64,000 nt of DNA from Haplomitrium mnioides (GCA_049999725.1 JBNGIS010024437.1:1-64000); one strand, 5' to 3'. Counted from the first letter of the stretch, positions 43,145 to 54,720 are shown. The notes: generated from the letters alone by a model not told the origin. Program-made: numbers and translations.

Positions 43145-43607
43145 TCATACCTTTCTCTATTTTCCTTACATATAGAGAATAACCTGCCTCTGATACCTTG
43201 AAGCCCACCAAAACAAGATATTCATCTATCTTGTTCGACCATGCTCGAGGTGCTTGCTTCAAACCATATAAAGCCTTCTTCAACTTGCATACCTGATCTG
43301 AATGTTCTAGATCAACAAAACTAAGTGGCTATACCATGTACACCTCCTCTTCAAGCTCCCCATGCATAAATGCGTTTCTTACACCTATTTGTTGCAAAGT
43401 CCACTTTTTCGATACAACCAAAGTTATAACTGCCCGAATGGTTCTCATTCTTGCTACAGGGCTGAAAGCCTTCTCATAATCTATCCCATGAGTCTGGATA
43501 TACCCCTTGGCCACCAACCTTTCCTTAAATCTACTTATGTTGCCATCTTCACTTCTCTTCAACTTGTAGACCTATTTGCATCCGATGGTCTTCTTCTCTT
43601 GAGGTAA
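43145..43607 (-). pseudogene. copia-2 reverse transcriptase, N-terminal half
   Basis: 43329-43562: GNISRFKERLVAKGYIQTHG, DYEKAFSPVARMRTIRAV, NAFMHGELEEEVYM, the classic copia RT opening. 43086-43283: ALYGLKQAPRAWSNKIDEYL and GYSLYVRKIEKGMM. The reading leaves copia just before the YVDD active site. Confidence 0.95.
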
Positions 43608-44468
43608 ATTAACCAGCTCCCAAGTCTGGTTTTTGTGAAGAGCTTCCATCTCTTCTACCATTGCAATTTCCCATCTTTCATCTCCTACAACATCCTTATA
43701 TATGGTAGGTTTCTTCTCATTGATTACTTGCACCATGTATGCATGATGTGCTGTAAACGCTCCTTTGTATATCAACCTGTCTACCAAGTACTTCACTCTG
43801 CCACTTCGGCACAAAGGTATACTTTGCACCTCCTGCTCCTTTTGTTTTTGGCTTGATGTTGAATCTGAGAGTAATCTCAGTTCTTCATCCAGATTTTCAA
43901 AATCACCACTGCCTTCTTCTTCTAGAGACATTTTAGATTGAGAGTTATTTGGAGTATACTGTTGCAAATTTATGCGCATTCTTCTTTGCCATGTACTAGT
44001 ATTGCCACTACTACTGCCTTCACCATATGGTCCACTCAATACTTGAGTTTGCTGAGTTGGTTCAGACACAACCTGCTTCTCATTTGTCTCACTTGTGTCA
44101 TCCACCAATTTCTGCCCATACTAAGTACTTAACTCATCAAATACCACATCTCTACTCACCCTTAGCATGCGTGTAGTAGGACAGTAGCATCTGTACCCAT
44201 TTTTCTCATTTGAATATCCAATGAAAACATATTTTTCAGCTTTTGGGTCTAATTTGCTACATGGTTTTGATGGTACATGTACAAAAGCAATGCAACCAAA
44301 CATTTTCAAGTGTGAAATGTCTGAACGTTTCCTTGTAAACTTCTCTTCTAGCATCATGCTATGAGCTGCAGCTATAGGGGTTTGGTTCATGATATAAACA
44401 ACATTAGACATTGCTTCTGCCCAATAATGATGTTGCATATTCTTCTTATTCATCAATGCCCTTGCCAC
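43572..44468 (-). pseudogene. copia-2 integrase C-terminus and linker
   Basis: 44121-44468: MNKKNMQHHYWAEAMSNVVY, KLDPKAEKYVFIGYSNEK, YCPTTRMLRVSRDVVFDEL. Then 43572-44108, a Ser/Glu/Gln-rich linker ending with KPTIYKDVVGDERWEIAM and LHKNQTWELVNLPQEKKTI, the standard junction into reverse transcriptase. One stop separates the two frames. Confidence 0.95.
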
Positions 44469-44480
44469 CTCTGCTATGTG

Positions 44481-45215
44481 TCAGTTCTTCCTCTCAACAA
44501 CGCCATTTCGCTGAGGTGTGTATCTGCATGTTTGCTGCCTTTTGATTCCTTCTCTCTGCATATAGGTGCAAAATTCTATGGAGAAATATTCTCCTCCACC
44601 ATTTGATCTCAGGCACTTGACTTGCTTCCCTTTCTCTTTTTCCACTATAGCTCTGAAATATTTGAAATGATCAAACACTTCACTCTTCTGCTTCATGAAA
44701 TAGATCCAGATTTTCCTTGAATAATCATCAATGAAGGTCACATAGTATGTACACCCTCCAATGGATCATGTTTTTATTGGACCCCACATATCTTAGTGTA
44801 CCACCTCAAGTGGCTTCCTTGCCACATACGCATCATGAGGGAATGCTTATCTTGTGTGTTTGCCAACCTGACAAGCTTCACAAATTTTCTGCATTCCTTC
44901 TACTTTGAACTTAGGCAGCCTACTGGCTACGTTGAGCTTTGCATATTCCTTAACCTTTGCACATTAACATGCCCAATTCTCTTGTGCCATATCTCTATGT
45001 CTAACACAATTTTTGTACCATGTGCAAACATTCTGAAATTTCAGGCATGCTCATATCCAATGTGAACATCCTGCCACTCCTACTTCCTTTTGTGATCAGA
45101 TTACAGTTGTTTCCTCAATCCTCAATGAACACTCCAATGGGGTTAAACTTGACCTGCATATTCTGCTCTACACATTGTCCAACTGAAATCAAATTTTTCT
45201 GAACCATTGGCACAT
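44481..45215 (-). pseudogene. copia-2 integrase core
   Basis: 44481-44741: [20 protein letters not shown] holds the first catalytic Asp (FIDD), CLRSNGGGEYFSIEFCTYMQ has Asn at the second position where Asp is usual (LRSDxGGEY), and YTPQRNGVVERKN keeps the glutamate. GAG-pre-integrase sequence with zinc-binding residues (GMQKICEACQVGK-like) is visible in pieces up to 45215. Confidence 0.9.
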
Positions 45216-45218
45216 GCA

Positions 45219-45620
45219 TCACATTAAATAGGCAATTTTTTTTCTATTCTCCATTACTATTGGTATGCTACCAATTTGATGGATAAGATGCATAGTAGAA
45301 TCATTAGTCTCCACATAACCAGGTGTACTCAAATTTTTGGTTTCTTTAAACCACTCTCCATGGTTTGTCATGTGATTAGAACATGCAGAATCAACAAACC
45401 ACTTATCACCATCATTGTTTTGCTTCTCACATATTATAGATGAGTACCCATGCTGCATGACAAACAATATCTCATTGTTTGTCTTGCTGGAACCTGTAAA
45501 GTTCCTTTGCACTCTGTTGTTTCTTATGTCATTTTTCTTTTTGTAGCAGTCCTTCGCCATGTGACTTGACTTACTACAATAATAGCAGCCTCCCTCTGAA
45601 TGTTGTGGTTGGCTTCCACG
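45219..45620 (-). pseudogene. copia-2 zinc knuckle and protease
   Basis: The knuckle CYYCSKSSHMAKDC (CX2CX4HX4C) is intact at 45546-45587. The frame 45219-45560 goes on to KWFVDSACSNHMTNHGEWFK, the copia aspartic protease site (D-S-A where D-[ST]-[GA] is typical), followed by DSTMHLIHQIGSI. The frame is open for 113 codons. Confidence 0.95.
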
Positions 45621-45809
45621 TCCTTTGTTGATCCCCCTGCCTCTAAACTGGCCTCTATCACCAAATTGGTTTGATTGGCAATGCTGATTTTGCGCATTGT
45701 CGGTTGAACGACCTCTGCCATCATTACTCCTACCATAGCTTCTGCCTCCTCATCCTCTACCCTTGTTAGAGTAAAATGCTTGTTCTTGACTACTTGAGGC
45801 ACCTCCTCC

Positions 45810-46260
45810 AATGTCAAGTTCTTTTGCCATTAGCATGGTAATCATCCGTGAGAAAGATGTGGTTCCTTCTCTCGTCCTCATTGACATTTTAAACTATTTA
45901 TACTCTTTGCCTAAACCATTAAGGACAACTGCCACCATAGCACTCTCCTTCACTTCTTCTCCAACATTTGCTAGCTGCTCAACTAATGATTTGATCTTCA
46001 AGGAAAAAGCATCCACATTCATTTTTTCTTTTTGCAGATTAAAGAATTCCATATGCAATGTCAGCTTCCTTGCATTTTCCGTGATGGCATATCTCTCCTT
46101 CAGGATATCCCAAGCTTCCTTGGGTGTCTTAGCTACCAACACATAGCCCATCATCTTGTCATCGACACTGATGGTTAGCCAATACAATAGCTTGCGGAAC
46201 TTCTCTATATGTGTCTTGAAGGCCTCCATCTCCTTACTGGATGAGGACGGGCCTAAGATT
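45810..46260 (-). pseudogene. copia-2 gag (UBN2 type)
   Basis: Frame 45894-46229: KFRKLLYWLTISVDDKMMGY, AKTPKEAWDILKERYAITEN, LTLHMEFFNLQKEKMNVDAF, AMVAVVLNGLGKEYK, typical of the UBN2 gag domain. The usual N-terminal piece (NYPxWKxRM) is not seen in frame. A glycine/arginine-rich stretch leading to the knuckle (45.6-45.8 kb) is out of frame. Confidence 0.9.
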
Positions 46261-47631
46261 GGTTCAACTTCTTCTCATGGGATGGAATCCTAGTACCCTC
46301 TTCCTTTTATAACGTTTGTTATTCTGATTGACCAAGCATTATACTTGTTTTCTGTCAGTTTTTCACTGATTATCTAAGAGATTCCATCTGACATCTTCCA
46401 TATTGGCTTAAGTGAACTGTAATATTGGCTTTGTACAATTTCAAGTTTCAGGGATTTCATGTATTTGTTGGGCTAATGAATAGATTTTCTATGAATTAGA
46501 CAGGTTCATTGTGAATCCCTCTATTGAAACTGAATTTATGTGTGAATAGGTTCAGGTCTTATAATAGAAGATGATAACAAAACACACATATTTTCTTACC
46601 GATTCTTTTACACCATCATCGAATTGTTCTTCACCCCAGATGAATCTCTCTATGTTTTCTTCAAAGAATAATGAAATTTTCCAATCCCTTTCAGTTCTTT
46701 GCCTTCTACAATTTCCTTAAGCACAAAATAGAAATGCCTCCTTTGACTCTTCGATTTGTTCTCAGCCAACACTCAGAGCCTTCAATTTCTTTGTGCCTTG
46801 CAACTTCCTTCGATTCGACCTGACTTGCCAACACTTCCAATTTGTCTTGTCTTGCGAACAACACCCTACTTTGATCAATGAACTGGTCCTTACCTTCTTT
46901 GATGTTTTTTTCTTTCTATTGATTTGATTTTCTTCAGAAATCTCCTTTGACTTGTTTGATGTTGTGATCCTCTTCAGCCACAAATCGAATCGATGAGCAG
47001 AACTTTCTTGTTGCTGCTCCAAATCTTTTGATTCAAGTTTCTCTAGGATTGAAATTGTTGGGTGACCTTACTTCAAAATTTCTATGTCAAGTTCCTACTT
47101 CACAACCTCTGCTTCAGCATTTTTTTTATTGTTGCGGTTTTCTTCGGCAACTCACAAATTTGAGCAAAACTTTCTTGTTTCTGCCCCAAATGAGGTGATT
47201 GAATATGCAGCTGAAACGTCTCCTCTAGGCAATCCTATTGCACTCACAAACATGCAGAAATTGTTGCCATTTCTACCTCAAACCAACCTCCTTTGCTGTT
47301 CGAATTGTGTTCTTCCACAAACGATTGTTGTTCTCTTTGTTGAGGGCTGGAAACCCTAGTTTCCAGCAGGCTCTCTCAACTCAAAAAATCAAATTCGAAT
47401 TTCTCGTGGTCTACTATTCTTGATTCTTTAGAAATATGTAATCTTTGACTCTTCAGCAGCAATTTTCACGGGGGTCAACGACTTTTTTTGCACTCAACTT
47501 TTCTGCACTTCCTTTGCTACACTCGATTCGACAAATCTGCCGCCGCACACGATGGAGGATCAATTTTTTTCATAAAATTTTTCATGACTCGCAGTGTTAA
47601 GCCCGCTCTTGAACCTTCTCTAACACCATGT
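46261..47631 (-). other. copia-2 leader region
   Basis: About 1.4 kb between 5' LTR and gag without convincing coding sense. Just inside the LTR (47600-47631, minus strand) lies tggtgttagagaaggttcaa, a decayed tRNA-iMet-type primer site. The length is unusual for a copia leader and could include another insertion. Confidence 0.6.
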
Positions 47632-47840
47632 CAATAATTTACATTGCGCATCAAAAACACAAAACTCATAGAAGAGGAAATGCAATATATATCATATGAG
47701 CTCGGAATGGTGCGATTTACATAAAAGAAAGGAGTGCACACACACAACTCAATCTGTCCCAGGTATAATACTAACCCTAACTAAACTAAGGGGGCTGCTA
47801 GCTTAGCCTGGAAACCTATCAGAGCTCGTTAATTTAATAT
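47632..47840 (-). repeat. copia-2 5' LTR
   Basis: 209 bases, matching copia-1 4876-5087. Minus-strand start is tattaaattaacgagctctg and the end is attattgaca. Short LTRs of this size are within the copia range. Gypsy sequence follows at 47841. Confidence 0.8.
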
Positions 47841-48075
47841 GGATTGGTCTTTTCTCTATTTCTCAGGTTATTTCTCTCGTTGCTTATAAACTTGATCTTC
47901 TTCTTCATATGAAGATTCATCGTGTGTTCAATGTCTCTTCACTTAAGCCTTTTGTTTCTAGTCCATCTTCTTTTTCAAATCATGTTCAACTCCTCTCGCT
48001 ATTGTTCTTGATGACTATGAAGAATTTGAAGTGGATCTTATTTTGGTGAAAAGAGTTATCAAGCGAGAGCAACAT
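47841..48075 (+). pseudogene. Gypsy integrase-tail fragment
   Basis: WIGLFSISQVISLVAYKLDL, MKIHRVFNVSSLKPFV and a frame-shifted chromodomain start match G3 at 19614-19850. The fragment begins at the copia-2 LTR edge and ends at DUF7869-like copy C (48076). Confidence 0.85.
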
Positions 48076-48330
48076 CCAAAATGCAATAGATCTGTTGTTT
48101 GTAAAACATGCAACAAAATAAAATCATTGCAAGAAAAATTTGTCTTGGAATCCAACAAAGGAAACCAATTTTTTCTCTTTTGAAACCTTTGGCTAATCTA
48201 TATTTTTTTTTAGACTCAAAGCTTAGTTTTAGAGATGTTATGCTTTCTCAACCTAGTGCCAAAAGATATTTGTTTTGGTAAGTTGTTCAACAAACAAGAT
48301 TTGAGTAAAATAAACCTTAGCAACTTGAGT
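48076..48330 (+). pseudogene. DUF7869-like copy C, Cys-motif segment
   Basis: KCNRSVVCKTCNKIKSLQEK and FVLESNKGNQF align with copy B at 35230-35090 (KCNRFSICETYKEIK). The N-terminal parts seen in copies A and B are missing; the copy starts here, at the gypsy junction. This may be a zinc-binding element, but with so few cysteines that is only a guess. Confidence 0.55.
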
Positions 48331-48339
48331 TGTGAGAAC

Positions 48340-48680
48340 ATAATATATGCTTGCATAGGGTCTGTTGCTTTTAGTTTGAATCCAAACCTTGTCAACAATC
48401 CAATATGGCAAGGAAATGAATCTAATTGTTGGAGGTGACCTTTGTCTTAGACTGATTTTTGCATTTTTGCTTTGAATCAAGAGCTCGTTTCTAGATAAAC
48501 AATAGCAAGAATCATTTTTGTTGTTTGCGAATCCTATGCATGCATAGGTTTTGTTCTTTTTTCTTTTCAAATTCAGTCGGGACAACAAGCAAAGAAAACC
48601 ATGATATTGGTGTTGTTGCTTTTGGTAATATGCGCACATAAAATGAGTTATTGTCTCCATTGATCCTATGGGCACATGCC
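48340..48680 (+). repeat. Probable intron of copy C with palindromic repeats
   Basis: Cores atatgcttgcatagg, cctatgcatgcataggttttg, atatgcgcacataaaatg and cctatgggcacatgcc recur at 80-130 base spacing. Same relative position as the repeats in copies A and B. Confidence 0.5.
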
Positions 48681-49009
48681 ATCTCGTATCGTTTTTTAGT
48701 TCTTTGCAAAAAAAAGTCCAAGCTAACTTTGAAACTAAAGTTTCAATCTGTGACCCTTTGTGCAAAAATCTTGTTTTTTTTTGTAACTTTTGCTTATTTC
48801 AAGTCAAAGACAAGCACTTATTATGAGTGTTATTCAGATTCTCCTATATTAAAATCAACTAAAGTTTATTTGTAATCTTTCTATAAATTTTCACTACTAC
48901 AAATCCAAACATTTGCTTACAGTGATGTGAATATTTTTAGAACTCGAGGTTGTCTTTTGAAGTTTGAACATCAACACATGTTTTACTAAACTACTTTTAT
49001 CTCTTTTGT

Positions 49010-49735
49010 GCTTTGTGTTGATGCAGTCAAATATAATTGCCAATTGTTTCTTCATCATAACAAACAAATGAAAGAAAGAACAAAACTTGCAAACTACGGG
49101 AGGAAATGTTATATTAGTGGTCAAAAGTACCTAGGAATTGTCATTGATCAAATGGATCAGAAGAAAACAACTATTCTACACTAGCTTTTGCCACCAAAAA
49201 ACATTGATAAAGATTGTTTGGTAGATGTGCATGTTGTTAGTGCCTTAATATTCAATTATATCTTTCTTCAAGGGTCTTCTCAACCTACAGAAACTTGAGA
49301 AGCGAATTCAATTTGACAGTTACGGTGCTCAATAAAATATTATATGACTTTGAAGGGATGATACCTCCAACTTTGTATCTTCAGTTAGACAATACAACAC
49401 AAGAGAATAAGAATTCCATCTTACTTCGATATCTTAGTCTCTTTTTTCCCAAGAATGTTTTCCAAAAAATCAAGGTAGGATTTCTCAAGGTTGGCCATAC
49501 ACATGATCAAATCGATCAAATGTTTAGCAGATTCTTGAAATGCTTGAAACGTGTCAAAGCTTATATGATTACGAGTCTTAGTGAGGTGCTACAATTATTT
49601 TGTAATCCTAAACCTCATGTAACTCTTTTGATGGAAACTTGGAATTTTAAAATGTTTCTACAACAATGTCTCTCTCTAGTTCAAAGGATACATGATGTTA
49701 CTTTAATCAACAATTCAAGTTCTAGTTAAATGATT
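49010..49735 (+). pseudogene. DUF7869-like copy C, catalytic core
   Basis: Best-preserved core of the family. NERKNK/QMKERTKLANYGRKCY leads to YLGIVIDQMDQKKTTILH (49128-49181), a stop, VDVHVVSALIFNYIFL, then a frameshift near 49270. The 144-codon frame 49295-49729 carries LYLQLDNTTQENKNSILL (near 49380-49420), KVGFLKVGHTHDQIDQMFSR (near 49480-49530) and LMETWNFKMFL. The D-x-x-D, LDN-x3-EN and GHTHDQID blocks are the family hallmarks as I remember them for DUF7869, proposed here as an RNase H-fold transposase core. Confidence 0.8.
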
Positions 49736-50765
49736 CCGATGCAAAGATTTGGAGCAAACAGTTCTCAACAGATGAATTTTGGTTACCTCTAGATGGTGTT
49801 TTTCAACTCAAGTGCTTACTAGAAGTAAAAAAAGAAAACTTTAAGTTCAATGCTGATTTCTCTCAAGGCATATTCTAAAATTAAACAATCTCAAAAGGAA
49901 GAAAGAGAAGTTGATATCGAGAAATTGGTCTTTGCAATAATGGACAACAGAAGTGAAATTGCTACAAGTTCTTTATATATTTTTATATTCAATGGTGGAA
50001 TGACTTTTTGCTTGCCCAACAAGAGATTGCGACTTACATCCTTGAAAGAAAAAGATGAGTACTCAAAGAAAAATTCACCTTTCTACCTTCACAACTAACA
50101 AGAACTTGTAATGATTCTCAAAATGTTCATCTAGGTTCTCAGCTTGATGCTCAACAAACACAAGAAAATGCTTTAGTATAGCAAATACTTTCTACATGCC
50201 AAGCAATCTATGATGGAGAACCTAGATCGCAAGAAGGGACTATTTTGCACAACACTAGATACAGACACAAATTTAGCAACCTACATGATGTGAAAGCGAG
50301 AATATTTATTTGTGTTGTTGCATCTTTTAATCCAAAGAGCACACTATTTTGGATTTCCAAAGTCCTCAAAGTTTTTTCATTTGATGATGAAGAACCTCCA
50401 AATCCAAAATGAGTACGTGTTCAATGGTTTGTTTGTAAGGATGATGATGCATTTTTTGGACAATAATTCATAGAAAAAAATAGCACCAACAAAAGGGAAA
50501 CATAAATCCAAGTTACATATTGATATACTTGATGGAACACAAATCACGATTTTGTCTTTTGATTTTCTTCTCACACAAAAAAACTAGTTGAAGAAAACCA
50601 CTCTAAGTACCGTAAAATCAAATCTATTTGAGTATGAAAGACAAAAATCAATCAACCCTGATATGTTTGAAAGGGATTCAATTAGTGTTATTAACACTGA
50701 GATAGATCATGTAAATCTTGATAAATCTTTTGAAGCTCAATCCAAAGAAGTCGATACAAGTGACT
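49736..50765 (+). pseudogene. DUF7869-like copy C, C-terminal part
   Basis: In broken frames: KIWSKQFSTDEFWLPLDGVF, WWNDFLLAQQEIATYILE, DGEPRSQEGTILHNTRYRHK, DVKARIFICVVASFNPKST, LFWISKVLKVFSFDDEEPPN, VRVQWFVCKDDDAFF, and finally TVKSNLFEYERQKSINPDMF up to a stop at 50765. The FWIxKV...VxWF pattern resembles small DNA- or chromatin-reader folds at the C-terminus; this is only a suggestion. Matches copy B 33300-32621 and B'. Confidence 0.7.
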
Positions 50766-51140
50766 AAAGTCATTTATGAATATTATTGTATATTGTCTAA
50801 CTATAATTATATTGTAATGTAAGATTATCATTTTATAAAGTACATGAGAATGTTATGAAGGAATTTGTTGAATTTATCTGCCACCTTGAACTTTTTAGTG
50901 TAAATCATTCCAAGTTGAATGTCATTCTATGTGAATAAAACTTGAATCTTTAAGTATTATTTTCATGTAGTTTGTAAAATACTTTCTTATCTAAAATGTA
51001 AATATATTCTTTCCTTCTCTACTATTTGCTAGAAGAGTTTAATGTTTTAGTATCGCTAAAGTATTTTCCCAAATTGATTACTTATCTTTTGCTTGTAAGG
51101 ACTTTGATGTAAAACTAGAAACCTTCGACACGCTTTGACT
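50766..51140 (+). other. Conserved 3' untranslated region of copy C
   Basis: Matches the flank of copy B (32620-32290, inverted) almost throughout, including tgccaccttgaactttttag and gaagagtttaatg. Contains aataaaa at about 50934, a possible poly(A) signal. Confidence 0.65.
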
Positions 51141-52030
51141 TAGATGTAGAGCTTTGTACATGTTTTACTTTTTGATTCAAATCAAACAATAGAATCTTTA
51201 GCATGCCTAGAGTTTGTTGCAAAAAATAGAACCCTTAGCGCTTATATCCTCGGTTGTAGAAGTCTAAACCCTATGTAGGCATAGACTTTGATTTGCAAGT
51301 CAAAATCTTATACGTGCAAAGACTCTGCTATGGAACGTAAAACCTAGGTTGAGGATAGTCTTTGTTGCGGAGTGTTCAGATGTTGAGCTCGGATTGCTAT
51401 GCTTGCATAGACTTTGGGGTGGAGTGTTCAGATGTTGAGCTTAGATTCTTATGTGCACATAAACTTTGGGGTGGAAGTCCAAGCCTTCCACATGTTCTAC
51501 TTCTCATATACCACCTTCAAGCTTCTACATGCAAAGACTATAGTGTAAAACTTAGACTCAACACTGGTCAAAGACTTTGTACACTTGTTAAAGACTCTCT
51601 TGTAGAACTTGAAACCTTTGTTTAGTAGACTCTAGTTAAAAACTTGGAGATTTTTTTGTTTACACTCTTTATCAAATCTTCCTAGCTATTGTCTTTTTGA
51701 TTTTGAACTATGACTCCTTTGTATATATTTTTCTTTGAATTATAAAATATTTTTAATTTCTAAACCCTCTTTTTTTTTCCCACTTTAACCTTTGCATGCA
51801 TAGACTTTCAACTACAAAAAAAGCTTCTTTCTTGCTTGAACTTGATAATAGAGCTCCTAAATCCATGCAATGTTTTGTTTTGTTGGTTTTTGTGTCTATG
51901 ATTCTAAACTCATTCCTTTGACTTCTATTCTGCTTGAGCATTTTCCTCATGTTTCTTATTTTATTTTCCAAAAAAATAAGTTTCAAAGAGCACTATGTCT
52001 ATGCGCGCATAGAGTTTGTGCAACCAAACC
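51141..52030 (+). repeat. Degenerate minisatellite, 3' flank of copy C
   Basis: Units of roughly 50-70 bases: cttatacgtgcaaagactct, gctatgcttgcatagactttg, cttatgtgcacataaactttg, with ggtggagtgttcagatgttg repeated twice at 51370 and 51420. Ends with ctatgcgcgcatagagtttg at about 52000. Confidence 0.75.
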
Positions 52031-52079
52031 TATTTCAAAATAACCTATTTTGATGTATATTTCAATTTTTGGGTATTGA

Positions 52080-52395
52080 AATTTAGTCAATAATAAATGT
52101 AAGTTTCTTGTAAAACCAAACCATAATTTTTATACTTTTCATCAATCTTGAGATTTCCAATATTTTCATAAAAACTAAGCGTATTTTTTGATTTTGAATA
52201 ATGAAACTGATTGTTGCTCTATCATGCTCATTAAAACAGCAAAAAATGAAGCTAAAAACCTCACACACTTTTTTTTTTCAAAAATAACCTCGTTTTCTCT
52301 ATTTTTAGAGCTCAAAACCACGTTTTCTGTAGTAAAAAAATATGTCTATTTTGAGTAGCCTATTTATTGTTCAAAGTAGCGGCTGTTAAAACATC
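52080..52395 (-). repeat. Inverted repeat, left arm
   Basis: The reverse complement matches 57373-57850: ccataatttttatacttttc, agatttccaatattttcat and gagctcaaaa on this arm against their complements on the other. About 300 bases with moderate divergence by eye. Confidence 0.75.
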
Positions 52396-52399
52396 ATTT

Positions 52400-53200
52400 C
52401 AAAGTCAATATGGTACTTTGAATATCTTGTTATGCTTTTTGGACTCACTAGTTTTCCTACAATATTTATGGATCTTATAAATCATATTTTTTAGATCTTA
52501 TTTAAATAAGTTTGTTATTGTCTTTTTGAATGATATTCTCATTTGCCGAAAGAATCTTCAAGAACATCAACAACACTTTCATACAGTATTGAAGGCACTT
52601 CAAAACTGCAAGCTATATGTTAAGATGTCCAAATGTGAATTGGAAAAAGAGAGGTTAACTACTTGGGTCACCGTATAAGAGCATTAAGAATCCAAGTTAT
52701 GGATGAGAAAGTGGAAAGCTCATAGTGATCAAACACAAATAAGGGGATTTTTTGGACTAGTCTGGTTTTATCATTGATTTGTCAAAGGTTTTGCACAAAT
52801 AGGAGAACCATTGACCAACTTGTTTAAGAAAAGTCACACGTAGACATGTAGAGCTGCAAAAGAGTTGGCATTCTAAGCATTGAAGAAATCAATTCTTCAT
52901 GCTCATATTCTTAGAAGGTATGATTCTAAACGACGAATGAAAATTTTAGTGGATGCATTAGGAAAAGCTATTGGTAGAGTTTTGCAATAAGAATGGGAAG
53001 ATGGTTGGTATCTTATTGCCTTTTTTTCTAGAAATTTGAATGACACTAAGCATAATTACCACATCACAAAGTGGGAAGAATTGGCGATTGTGTTATCAAC
53101 CAAACATTGGAGATACTATCTACGAAATAAGGAGTTTGACGTCAAAACCAACCATGAATCTTTGATCTATCCAGAAACCTAAAAAAAAGCTCTAAAAAAG
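52400..53200 (+). pseudogene. G7 reverse transcriptase and RNase H
   Basis: VIVFLNDILICRKNLQEHQQ near 52510 (FLND instead of FLDD, as in G3), LKALQNCKLYVKMSKCEL, then RNase H: KILVDALGKAIGRVL, GWYLIAFFSRNLNDTKHNY, EELAIVLSTKHWRYYLRNK. Numerous stops and frameshifts. Confidence 0.85.
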
Positions 53201-53329
53201 GCAAATCTAATGGGAAAAGTAGCGACAATAATTGAATATGAAGATGGTTTATATGGAATGAAAATGCCAAATTGTAGATGTCTTGACCTACATGCCTCAA
53301 CTCAACATCTTATCAGAAATCATAATTCA

Positions 53330-54281
53330 TCCTACTTGGTGGAATTAAATGTTGACTATAGCAAAAGAAGATGAAGAGATCATTGTCGCACAACAAAAGA
53401 AATTGGTGAAAGACGTAGGAGGATTGATTTTCTTCCAAGACAAGGTATGGATCCTTAATAATGTTAAGCATTAATATAAGGTTTGTATGAAGCACATGAT
53501 TCTACAATTAGTAGATATATTGGAAGTGAGAAGACTTTGGACAATCTTTGATGAGTTTATTATTGGCCTAAGTTGCATCAAGATGTGGAGGCATATGTTC
53601 AAAGTTGTTTAGCTTGTCAACAAAACAAAACAACTAATATTAAATGTGGTGGCTCATTACAGCTATTGCTTATCTCCAATCCACGATGAGAACATGTGAG
53701 TATGGATATTGTGTGTAGGCTACCAAGTACTTCTACGAGTTATGATGCTATTGTTGTTTTTATGGACAAACGTAGCAAAACGATTCATGTTCGACCAACT
53801 ACCAAAACAATGACAACATATGGGTCAGCACAAATTTATTTTAAAGTATCCTACTCTCAGTATGGTATCTCTAAAGTTATTATTTTTGGTGCACAATATT
53901 TAGTCTTCTCAAAACCAAGCTATGTCTATTGCTTATTACCTTGATTCGGATGGTCAAACTGAATGAATCAACCATGCTATTGAAGATATGTTGCGAGCTT
54001 TTACTTTGAAAGAACAGGAAGAGTGGGATTGGTTGTTACCTCTTGTGAAGTTCTCTTACAATAATTCTATCAATAGCTCCTCACAAACCACACTTTTCTT
54101 TTTGATGTATGGTGAGCATCCAACCACTCTATCTAGTCTTCAATTTGCATCGACCTCTAAGAGTCCAACCGCCGATGATTTCCTCCATTTTTTACACCAT
54201 GGCATCCAATATGCCAAGAAAAAACTTGAAGTTTCTCATAATCATCAAAACAATATGCTGATATTCATCATCATGAAGTGA
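53330..54281 (+). pseudogene. G7 integrase
   Basis: Zinc-binding half with CLACQQNKTTNIK near 53610. 53696-53944: SMDIVCRLPSTSTSYDAIVV and FMDKRSKTIHVRPT with the first Asp; the second motif is lost (IIFGAQYLVF instead of a SDRG/SDRD form). DSDGQTE is visible near 53945 before a stop; 53988-54281 continues LRAFTLKEQEEWDWLLPLVK and YNNSINSSSQTTLFFLMYGE. Confidence 0.9.
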
Positions 54282-54327
54282 CCTTTGCTATAGGTACCAA
54301 GTATGGCTTTCTACTACCAATCTTCCT

Positions 54328-54720
54328 TTGATTTGCTCTTGTAAGCTCTATAATCACATTATTGGTCTATTTTCTATTCTTGCTCATATCAATGAAGTGG
54401 CTTATGAGCTAGTTTTACCTTCTCTCATAAAGATTCATCCAATTTTTCATGTCTCTTTATTACTAGCTTTTGTACCTCGCTCTACCACTTTCACTTGCTC
54501 CCAAGAACCCTCTCTACTACGTAAGCTTATTGATGGTCATGAGGAATTTGAAGTGAAACAACTCTTGAAGAAACACACACATCGTCAACGCCATCGTAAG
54601 ATTGTGGAATATTTGGTTCGTTGGAAATGCTACCCCTTTTATGAAGTTACTTAGAAGCCATTAGTGAATTTGGCCAATACATCCGCACTTGTTCATTTTT
54701 TTTAGAGCTCTCTTACTTAC
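54328..54720 (+). pseudogene. G7 integrase tail and chromodomain
   Basis: NEVAYELVLPSLIKIHPIFH, VSLLLAFVPRS, then DGHEEFEVKQLLKKHTHRQR and KIVEYLVRWKCYPFYEVT followed by a stop. YLVRWKxYP is the chromodomain hallmark. Open for 109 codons, the best chromodomain in the window. Confidence 0.9.

Larger units (their letters stand above)
43140..47840 (-). mobile_element. Ty1/copia retrotransposon copia-2, 3'-truncated
   Basis: Minus order: 5' LTR, long leader, gag with zinc knuckle, protease, integrase, linker, reverse transcriptase cut off at its C-terminal part. Frames are longer than in copia-1 (178 codons at 43572-44108). The 3' end of the element (YVDD motif, RNase H, 3' LTR) is missing because it meets gypsy G6 at 43140. 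Confidence 0.95.

Noticed and set aside
49295-49729. Copy C core as an intact functional gene
   Set aside because: Open for 144 codons, but the first acidic motif lies in another frame with a stop and a frameshift in between, and the C-terminal part is broken.
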